Positions 1 through 5,283 of a stretch of DNA of 5,283 nt are shown here, piece by piece. The stretch is from TMED14 sp003444795 (GTDB lineage Bacteria; Bacteroidota; Bacteroidia; Flavobacteriales; Schleiferiaceae). The notes beneath the pieces are model-generated. The model saw only the letters and a program-made list of their open reading frames with translations. It was not told the origin of the DNA and did not search any database. The translations under genes and the position numbers were made by a program. Numbering within the stretch: the stretch's first letter is position 1; each line of letters opens with the position of its first letter. The DNA lies in contig CAXBRT010000118.1 in assembly GCA_963978445.1 (NCBI GenBank), positions 1 through 5,283 of the forward strand, read 5' to 3'.

Positions 1-2
1 AT

Positions 3-1889
3 CGATACTGGCCTGTAGCTTTAGCGACCTTTGCGATCACTTTTGGATTTGCGCTGAACCCGATGTGGTATGTTTTGGGCGTTCAAGAAATGCCTCAAGT
101 GGTATGGCGTCATTTGATCCCCAAAACGGTTTTCATCGGACTTGTCTTTTTAGTGGTAGGGACGGATGCGCAAGCCTACCGCTATCCCGCGCTGATTGCA
201 TTGGGCATTGGGACCTCCAGCCTCGCAACCTGGCATTGGATTGTTACCAACCATAAACTCCGATTGAAGTGGGTGGGTGTTAAAACTGTGGTACAGCAAA
301 TACAGAAAGGATTCTTCGTTTTTGGAGTTAGCTTTCTCTCTGTTTTTTACCAAACCATTGGGGCCATACTACTAGGCCAAATGGTGGACTATGCGTCGGT
401 CGGAACCTACACCCTTGGATGGCGCATCATGAACCTTTTTCCAGCATTGGCCCTCATTCCCATCCTGCAAGCCCTCTTTCCAAGGATAGGGGAGCAGATA
501 CGTTCAGGGAAATATTCAATCCCTCATCTTCTAAATCGAACCCTAAGTCAGCTCCTGGCCTTTTTGATGGTTCTACTTCTTATAATTACCCCATGGGTAC
601 CGGGTCTTTTAGGCCATTTTTTTGATCCTATCTACGCGGAGGCCTTCTACATTTTCTTGAGTTTTATTCCCTTCATACTCCTGAACACGTGGAATCAAGT
701 TATCGCGCACCAACTCTTCTTAAACCTTTCCAAGGATCGTCTGGTGTTTATCGGTTACGTCGGTGCATCGGTGCTGGCTTGCCTTCTTTCCATGGTCTTC
801 ATTCCTATGTGGTCTTGGAAGGGGGTCCTCATTGGCTTGTATGGAGCCGAGGTGTTCATGGCTATTTACAATGGTTACCAGGCCCTCACCAAAGGGTATT
901 TCCGTTGGATTTGGTCCGAATGGACCCCAAAAGCATGGCTGGTCCCACTAGGACGAATAGACCACCCACCCATCGACGAAAATCCATCCCTGTCATTAGT
1001 CATTCCTACCTTTTTGCGTCCGGAGGTATGGCCGCCATTGCTTCAGAGTATTCGCGCACAAACGCTTCTGCCGAATGAAATCGTAGTCATTGACCAAAAT
1101 CCGGATCACAATGAACGACAAGCGTTTCAAAGCTGGCTTCAATCAGAGCTGCCAGGAGTCCACTGGTCCTTCCCTCAAATCGAAAGACCCAACCGCTGTT
1201 TGGCAAAGCAGATGGGATTATTAGAGGCCTCTGGCCCCATTAAAGTGGTGATCGATGACGACGTAGTGCTCCACCCTGAGTTTATCGAATACTATCGAAG
1301 GCATCTACAATCCTCCCCCTGGGATCTTCTCACTACACAACTTCTTGAACCAGGTGTTCACCCTGAGCCTAAATCCAATGTTGCACGGTATACCTGGTAC
1401 GGCTATTTCCACTTAAACCATCATTCAAACCGCTTTGCACAAAATTTAAATGCGGTGACAGGTGCCTGTTTCGGCTTCTTTCACAATCCGGGCATTATCC
1501 CTTCCTTTGAGCCCAATCTTATCGGTCAGGGCATCAAAGAAGAAGTGGATTTTACGTACACGATGGCCAAGCAAGGGTACCGCCCCGTTTATCGTCCTGA
1601 AGTTCCTACTCAACACTTTCCACAGCAAGGCGGAAACCGAGAAACTAAGGCAAATAATCGAGTACGATGGATGGCTGAGGCCTATTACAATTTTGGGTAT
1701 GTGCATCAAAAACATGCTTTGCTTCACCTGCAGCTATTGCGGAGCCCCTATGTCTTCCTAATCGGATGTAAGACGGCCTTCCAACGTGATAAAATGGGTG
1801 GCATCGGGGCCCCAAGATTTCGCGTGCCCGGTTACATTTTAAGGTCTTTTTGGAGAGGCTACAGGCGTCTTCCATTCCAATCCCTTTAG
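3..1889 (+). CDS. Wzx-type polysaccharide flippase fused to a C-terminal GT2 glycosyltransferase (5' partial)
   Basis: Partial at the left edge: the frame is open from base 3, and the ATG at 63 is internal, because the flippase motif 'NPMWYVLGVQEM' (the family's P-x-W-x-x-x-G-x-x-x-M loop) straddles it. Residues below are counted from that ATG. Residues 1-280 are hydrophobic, with about eight membrane segments (near 20-35, 40-60, 84-105, 115-138, 160-180, 185-208, 226-248, 252-272), matching the latter two thirds of a Wzx/MATE-like flippase, which moves undecaprenyl-linked oligosaccharides to the periplasmic face. By comparison with the family, roughly 110-130 residues are missing upstream. 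A linker (273-308) leads into a GT2 (GT-A fold) domain: 'SLVIPTFLRP' (311-320), 'VVIDQNP' (341-347), the metal/nucleotide-binding 'IDDD' (397-400), and 'EEVDF' (493-497), probably holding the catalytic base. No stop, Met, GTG or TTG lies at the junction, so this reads as a true fusion. The acceptor and donor sugars cannot be named. Confidence 0.88.
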   Translation, partial: RYWPVALATFAITFGFALNPMWYVLGVQEMPQVVWRHLIPKTVFIGLVFLVVGTDAQAYRYPALIALGIGTSSLATWHWIVTNHKLRLKWVGVKTVVQQIQKGFFVFGVSFLSVFYQTIGAILLGQMVDYASVGTYTLGWRIMNLFPALALIPILQALFPRIGEQIRSGKYSIPHLLNRTLSQLLAFLMVLLLIITPWVPGLLGHFFDPIYAEAFYIFLSFIPFILLNTWNQVIAHQLFLNLSKDRLVFIGYVGASVLACLLSMVFIPMWSWKGVLIGLYGAEVFMAIYNGYQALTKGYFRWIWSEWTPKAWLVPLGRIDHPPIDENPSLSLVIPTFLRPEVWPPLLQSIRAQTLLPNEIVVIDQNPDHNERQAFQSWLQSELPGVHWSFPQIERPNRCLAKQMGLLEASGPIKVVIDDDVVLHPEFIEYYRRHLQSSPWDLLTTQLLEPGVHPEPKSNVARYTWYGYFHLNHHSNRFAQNLNAVTGACFGFFHNPGIIPSFEPNLIGQGIKEEVDFTYTMAKQGYRPVYRPEVPTQHFPQQGGNRETKANNRVRWMAEAYYNFGYVHQKHALLHLQLLRSPYVFLIGCKTAFQRDKMGGIGAPRFRVPGYILRSFWRGYRRLPFQSL

Positions 1890-2011
1890 TCAATTCCTCT
1901 TTAATCTTGAGTAAGGGTGCTAATTACACGTAATTTCCATGCATGACGCCGAAGTTTTGGGGCTTATTAAGCGCTTGAAAGCGTAAATTCGTGCCTTCGG
2001 CCAAACTATAC
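1890..2011. other. Intergenic gap with short dyads, possible regulatory region
   Basis: This 122-base gap is the only real spacer in the window and separates the flippase-GT gene from the three packed genes downstream. It holds a dyad AATTAC-AC-GTAATT (1922-1935), the palindromes CATGCATG (1938-1945) and AAGCGCTT (1969-1976), and a 7-base inverted repeat GCCGAAG (1948-1954) / CTTCGGC (1995-2001) that ends 10 bases before the ATG at 2012. There is no GC-rich hairpin followed by a T tract, so no intrinsic terminator is evident. A weak match to the Bacteroidota -7 element (TAAATTCG at 1984-1991, consensus TAnnTTTG) is present, but the upstream TTTG (1956-1959) lies 24 bases away, slightly too far. 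A promoter or leader here is plausible but unproven, and short palindromes occur by chance. Confidence 0.3.
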
Positions 2012-2596
2012 ATGACCAAAACTGCCAATCTATATCTCCTAGGGCCTGTGAAACGTGGTGTGGATATTCTTTTGAGTATCCTACTTTTTCCTGTGTTACT
2101 CCCGCTCATTTTGCTGGCCGTTTTACTACTGCTTGTTCCCACAGGAGGGCGCGTATTATTTAGGCAAGAACGAATGGGGCAGGGAGGAAAAGTCTACACC
2201 ATTTTTAAGTTAAGAACGCTCAAGCCCAGTGCCACCCACGACACGGCTGGGATGGGCAAAGGATCCGATGATTTTGTGCCCTTTGGAAAATGGGTCAGAC
2301 GCTGGCGTTTGGACGAGTTTCCGCAAGTTTTTAATATTCTGGCTGGGCAAATGTCGTGGGTTGGCCCTCGTCCAGAACGGCCCCATATTTTTCAGAAGCA
2401 AACCAAAGAACATCCGGAATTAATCGTTCGCTTAGAGGCTAGGCCGGGTATTACAGGGTGGGCGCAGATTCACCTGCCCAATGCTACACCCTTGGAAAAT
2501 CTCCAAAAATTGCCATTTGACCGGGAATATGTGGAAAATGCCACCCTGTCCATGGATCTAAAGATTTTAGCCAAAACCATAGGAGCTGTTATATGA
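2012..2596 (+). CDS. Initiating sugar-phosphate transferase (short PglC-like polyprenyl-phosphate phosphoglycosyl transferase)
   Basis: A 194-residue protein of the bacterial sugar transferase family (Pfam Bac_transf). These enzymes move a sugar-1-phosphate from a nucleotide sugar to undecaprenyl phosphate on the inner face of the membrane, which starts repeat-unit assembly. Seen: 'KRGVDI' (14-19), one hydrophobic segment (18-43) with Pro27 and Pro31 suited to a re-entrant helix, 'LFRQERMG' and 'FKLRTL' (49-70), 'RLDEFPQVFNIL' with the catalytic Asp101-Glu102 dyad, 'MSWVGPRPERP' (114-124), 'RPGITGWAQIH' (144-154) and 'DREYVENATLSMDLKIL' (170-186). The length fits the short PglC-like class, not the long WcaJ/WbaP class with extra N-terminal helices. 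I chose the ATG at 2012 because the basic start leads directly into the membrane segment; an in-frame GTG at 1991 would add seven residues unlike the family. No clear ribosome binding site precedes 2012. The 3' end overlaps the next gene by four bases. The sugar cannot be assigned. Confidence 0.93.
   Translation: MTKTANLYLLGPVKRGVDILLSILLFPVLLPLILLAVLLLLVPTGGRVLFRQERMGQGGKVYTIFKLRTLKPSATHDTAGMGKGSDDFVPFGKWVRRWRLDEFPQVFNILAGQMSWVGPRPERPHIFQKQTKEHPELIVRLEARPGITGWAQIHLPNATPLENLQKLPFDREYVENATLSMDLKILAKTIGAVI
2581..2585 (+). promoter_or_regulatory. Shine-Dalgarno-like AGGAG before the AmsE-like glycosyltransferase
   Basis: AGGAG ends seven bases before the ATG at 2593 and lies inside the last codons of the sugar transferase gene. 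Together with the ATGA stop/start overlap (2593-2596) it supports this start and suggests translational coupling of the two genes. The bases also encode Ile-Gly-Ala, so the match could be partly chance, and Bacteroidota rely little on such sites. Confidence 0.45.
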
Positions 2597-3495
2597 AACC
2601 CTCACTTACCTACGGGGGGGTCCTATCGGTCTACGAAGGCGACCACCCGGTTTATCTCTACGAATCGCTCCACACACTGATACACGGGCAATCCCAAAAG
2701 TTGGATGCGTGTGTTGGCGTAATAGAAGGCAGTATATCGCAGGCAATAGAGGCTGTGGTCGCTCAATTCCCCGAAATTCAATGGGTTCGTATTCCGCGGC
2801 AAATAGATGCTCCTTTCAGTTTTGGACTGCCCGCTGCGTTGAACTACGGGATTGATGTGGTGGGAACGGATGTGGTGCTGAAGGTGGACACCGATGACGT
2901 GTATTGTGAGCACCGCGTAAAATGGACCGCAAAAGCGTTTGAAAACGACCCCGATCTGGTCTTACACGGCGGTCAAGTCATTGAATGGGATGAGGCCTTT
3001 AAATACCCTATTGGGGATCGTTTGGTTCCGGAAGCCCACGAAGAAATCGTGAAATATTGCACTTGGCGCAACCCTTTCAATGGGCCCACGGTAGCTTTTA
3101 AGCGGAAGGAAATCATGGACTTAGGCGGCTTCCCTGTGGTGGGAGCCAATGAAGATTACTGTCTATGGGCTTTGATCTTGGAACATGGTTATACCTCTAG
3201 CAACAGCCCGGAAATCTATGTGCATTGGCGAGGAGGTGAGAACTTGGTGAAGCGCCGAAGCAATCCGCGCTACCGAATTGGCGAAAAGCAAGCGCTGGAT
3301 TATCTGCGTCAAATAGGATTGTATACCCGTTGGCAGTACGCAGTTCATGTGGTGACGAAGAACTTGATACGCAGACTTCCTCTGCGTTGGAATATCTATA
3401 TTTATTCCTTATTGCGGTCCAAGAGCCACCTGCAGCCTGCTCCAGTAGAGCTTCAGGAGGCGCGAAGCCACTACCAACAACTTCAATCGGTCTAA
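2593..3495 (+). CDS. GT2 family glycosyltransferase, AmsE-like
   Basis: A 300-residue cytoplasmic or membrane-associated glycosyltransferase with a GT-A fold, expected to add a sugar to the lipid-linked repeat unit. The pattern is that of the AmsE-like branch of GT2 (named for amylovoran synthesis): 'LSVYEGDHPVYLYESL' (11-26), 'GLPAALNYGID' (78-88), the metal-binding 'KVDTDD' (97-102) followed by His107-Arg108, 'GGQVIEW' (126-132), 'RNPFNGPTVAFKR' (159-171) and 'GANEDYCLWALILEHGY' (184-200), in which Glu187-Asp188 should hold the catalytic base. A basic C-terminal part (247-276) may rest on the membrane. Two family positions differ: the usual 'DGP' after strand 2 reads 'EGS' (45-47), and the usual 'NPFNHP' reads 'NPFNGP' (160-165). 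The core motifs are intact, so I expect an active enzyme. A run of seven G (2614-2620) lies just after the start. Donor and acceptor are unknown. Confidence 0.92.
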   Translation: MKPSLTYGGVLSVYEGDHPVYLYESLHTLIHGQSQKLDACVGVIEGSISQAIEAVVAQFPEIQWVRIPRQIDAPFSFGLPAALNYGIDVVGTDVVLKVDTDDVYCEHRVKWTAKAFENDPDLVLHGGQVIEWDEAFKYPIGDRLVPEAHEEIVKYCTWRNPFNGPTVAFKRKEIMDLGGFPVVGANEDYCLWALILEHGYTSSNSPEIYVHWRGGENLVKRRSNPRYRIGEKQALDYLRQIGLYTRWQYAVHVVTKNLIRRLPLRWNIYIYSLLRSKSHLQPAPVELQEARSHYQQLQSV

Positions 3496-3499
3496 GGAC

Positions 3500-5283
3500 A
3501 TGAAACGTTTAATACTCCTCTTATCACTCGCGGTGGCAACAACGGTGTCGATGAAGGGGCAGTCCTTCTTTGGCGCGCGCAGCTTGACCCCCGTTTCCGT
3601 GGACAAGCTTTCGGATGAAGAAATCTTACTCTTCAAACGCAATTTCCAGACCCAGAACCTCACCGAACCTGAAGCACTCCAGGATCTGAAACAGCGCGGG
3701 TTACCAGAAGGGGAGATGCGCAAACTCAAGGAGCGCCTCACACGCTTAGATGCTTTGGATCAAGAGGAGCAGCTTCAAATGATGACCATCCAAATAATGC
3801 AACTTCAGGATTCCTTGGCAGATGCCAAGCGAAGCCAAATGGAACTCTCTGCATTGGAGCGTCTGTATGCCTTGGACTCTAACGTCTTTGGCGCGGAACT
3901 TTTTCGAAATGAAAAAATGGATTTTGCGCCCAATCTGCGCATTGCCACACCACCCACCTACCGCTTGGGGCCGGATGACGTCCTAGAAATCACGGTATAC
4001 GGGTACCAGGAGTTCAATAAGAGCTTCAAAATCATGCCTGATGGTGCGATTAATGTGCCGTATGCTGGGGTGGTGAGTGTCATTGGCTTAACCATCAAAG
4101 AAGCCAAGGCCAAAATCAACCAACTCTTAGCCGGGAATGGCTACAATACCCTTCGAACGGGGCAATCCCAGTTGACGATCTCCCTCAAAGAGGTGCGTTC
4201 CGTGGACGTAACGGTTGTGGGAGGTAAAATCCCAGGCCGCTACACCATTCCAGCCATCGCATCTCCTTACCATGTCCTGCATTTGGCAGGTGGTCCGGCT
4301 GCAAAGGGCAGTTACCGCAACATTCGCCTTGTGCGAAATGGCGCGCAGGTAGCCACAATTGACCTCTATGAACTGCTCGTGAATGGGACCAAACACGATG
4401 ACATTCGCCTAGAAGACGGGGATGTCATTTTCATCCCTACCTATGAGGCACGTGTGACTTTAGCCGGCGAATTCAAGCGTCCGCGCACCTTTGAACTCCT
4501 TGGCGAAGAGTCCCTCCAAGATTTATTAACCTATTCAGGTGGGTTCACGGAGCAAGCCTACAAAGGGAAGGTGTATCTAGAGCGCATCAGTTCGGTGGGC
4601 TTTGTGTCCCATGTGGTCGGGGCTTCAGAATTTTCCACTTTCCTCCCTCAAAATGGTGATTTCATCTTTGCAGATACGCTGAACGATCGCTTCCGGAACC
4701 GAATTTCCATCACCGGCGGGGTCCAAATCCCCGGTTATTACGGTGTTTCTGAAGGCTTAACCCTAGAAGGGCTGATTGCTTTAGCGGGAGGCTATCGGGA
4801 AGATGCAGCCCAATCCCAAGCAGTGATTGCGCGGAGAGATCTCCTCGGGGTATGGTCGTACCGCGGTGCGACCACCATGGGGCAAATCATGCAAGAAGGG
4901 GACTCCGTGATCGTGGGGTTGAGTACTCAGTACGATGCGCTTCGAAAAATCTCGGTGAGCGGAGAGGTGAACGCCTCCGTAGAGTTTAATTACGGGGAAG
5001 GGTTGACCCTTGCAAACGCCATTACCTTGGCGGGCGGCTTCACCGATTTTGCGGACCAAACGTCCATAGAAGTAGGTCGCATGGGACAAAGTGGGTACCA
5101 ACTAAGCAGACACAGTTTGGACGAGGCTGCATCCTTCAACCTTCAGCCTGGGGATGTAGTTTCGGTGAAGAAAGTCCGGAATTACCGACTGGCCCCTGTT
5201 GTATACCTATCCGGCGAGGTGAATCAGGAGGGGGGGTACGCGTTGACTAGCCGAAATGAGTCCCTACTAAGCGTCCTAAAACG
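3500..5283 (+). CDS. Multi-SLBB-domain polysaccharide export protein (Wza-related, 3' partial)
   Basis: Open from the ATG at 3500 to the right edge: 594 codons without a stop. It belongs to the polysaccharide export family (Poly_export plus SLBB), the route by which capsule or exopolysaccharide crosses the envelope. A Sec signal (1-21, hydrophobic 4-16) ends in 'MKGQS' with no Cys, so it is probably cut by signal peptidase I and not lipidated, unlike Wza. Then come a helical, charged region (36-125) with 'LSDEEILLFKRNF' and 'LKQRGLPEGEMRKLKERL', 'NVFGAELF' (128-135), the Poly_export domain (153-231: 'YRLGPDDVLEITVYGY', 'DGAINVPYAG'), and five SLBB repeats, the last cut off. This arrangement is typical of Bacteroidota proteins, which usually run to about 800 residues or more, so perhaps 200-300 residues are missing. 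The start is fixed by the signal peptide; AAGGA (3494-3498) is only one base from the ATG, too close for a normal Shine-Dalgarno. The gene begins four bases after the glycosyltransferase and is surely in its operon. Confidence 0.94.
   Translation, partial: MKRLILLLSLAVATTVSMKGQSFFGARSLTPVSVDKLSDEEILLFKRNFQTQNLTEPEALQDLKQRGLPEGEMRKLKERLTRLDALDQEEQLQMMTIQIMQLQDSLADAKRSQMELSALERLYALDSNVFGAELFRNEKMDFAPNLRIATPPTYRLGPDDVLEITVYGYQEFNKSFKIMPDGAINVPYAGVVSVIGLTIKEAKAKINQLLAGNGYNTLRTGQSQLTISLKEVRSVDVTVVGGKIPGRYTIPAIASPYHVLHLAGGPAAKGSYRNIRLVRNGAQVATIDLYELLVNGTKHDDIRLEDGDVIFIPTYEARVTLAGEFKRPRTFELLGEESLQDLLTYSGGFTEQAYKGKVYLERISSVGFVSHVVGASEFSTFLPQNGDFIFADTLNDRFRNRISITGGVQIPGYYGVSEGLTLEGLIALAGGYREDAAQSQAVIARRDLLGVWSYRGATTMGQIMQEGDSVIVGLSTQYDALRKISVSGEVNASVEFNYGEGLTLANAITLAGGFTDFADQTSIEVGRMGQSGYQLSRHSLDEAASFNLQPGDVVSVKKVRNYRLAPVVYLSGEVNQEGGYALTSRNESLLSVLK
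4202..5283 (+). repeat. Tandem SLBB protein repeats in the export gene (at least five)
   Basis: Five diverged copies of one protein unit follow each other: residues about 235-313, 318-392, 401-473, 483-558 and 567 onward. Each opens with a beta strand and Gly turn ('VTVVGGKIPGRY', 'VTLAGEFKRPRTF', 'ISITGGVQIPGYY', 'ISVSGEVNASVEF', 'VYLSGEVNQEGGY'). Copies 1-4 then carry an L-x-x-L-(I/L/T)-x-(L/Y)-(A/S)-G-G helix end ('LHLAGGP', 'LLTYSGGF', 'LIALAGGY', 'AITLAGGF') and close with a '(D/N/P)GD' turn and strand ('DGDVIFIP', 'NGDFIFAD', 'EGDSVIVG', 'PGDVVSVK'). The fifth copy is cut by the window end. The repetition is at protein level; the DNA copies are not near-identical. SLBB domains build the periplasmic rings of Wza-type exporters. 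Confidence 0.85.

Noticed and set aside
876..1010. A separate glycosyltransferase gene starting at the fusion junction
   Set aside because: No Met, GTG or TTG codon occurs in frame between residue 266 and the first GT2 strand, and the frame is unbroken.
689..1078. Plus-strand 129-codon frame inside the flippase-GT gene
   Set aside because: It is out of frame with the conserved flippase and GT2 residues, and its translation has no recognisable motif.
1922..1935. AATTAC-AC-GTAATT as a terminator for the flippase-GT gene
   Set aside because: The stem is AT-rich with a two-base loop and no T tract follows, so it would not work as an intrinsic terminator.
1984..1991. TAAATTCG as a firm Bacteroidota promoter -7 element
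   Set aside because: It misses one base of TAnnTTTG and its nearest good upstream element is 24 bases away, so it is mentioned only as a weak possibility.
1991..2011. GTG at 1991 as the start of the sugar-phosphate transferase
   Set aside because: It would add seven residues (MPSAKLY) that are not part of the family pattern, and it has no ribosome binding site. The ATG at 2012 leads straight into the conserved N-terminal region.
4127..5101. Minus-strand open frames opposite the export gene (4127-4396 and 4781-5101)
   Set aside because: They lie fully within a gene with clear domains on the + strand, show no family motifs and have low-complexity shadow translations.

Overview
The window is a stretch of a surface or exopolysaccharide biosynthesis cluster, with all supported genes on the + strand. 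The best clue to the organism is the last gene. It has the architecture of the large multi-SLBB polysaccharide export proteins typical of Bacteroidota: a Sec signal without a lipobox, a helical N-terminal region, a 'FGAELF' and 'TPPTYRLGPDD' entry into the export domain, then a chain of SLBB repeats. Weak Shine-Dalgarno sequences fit this. Base composition is close to balanced, unlike the AT-rich flavobacteria. A member of Bacteroidota with moderate GC is likely, but genus cannot be read from the sequence.

Layout. Positions 1-1889 hold the 3' part of a long gene that runs off the left edge. It encodes the C-terminal two thirds of a Wzx-type flippase fused in frame to a complete GT2 glycosyltransferase domain. 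A 122-base gap (1890-2011) with several short dyads follows. Positions 2012-2596 encode a short PglC-like sugar-phosphate transferase. It overlaps by 4 bases (ATGA) an AmsE-like GT2 glycosyltransferase at 2593-3495. Four bases later begins the SLBB export protein at 3500, which is still open at the right edge (5283).

How they work together (inferred from the families). The sugar-phosphate transferase would start a repeat unit on undecaprenyl phosphate. The AmsE-like enzyme and the GT domain fused to the flippase would extend it. The flippase would turn the lipid-linked unit to the periplasmic face, and the SLBB protein would serve the envelope-spanning export route. A Wzy polymerase and a Wzc-type co-polymerase are not in the window and would be expected nearby. 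The last three genes look like one tightly packed transcription unit; whether the flippase-GT gene is co-transcribed with them is open.

The most unusual item is the flippase-glycosyltransferase fusion. No RNA gene, CRISPR array, insertion sequence or integrase was seen.
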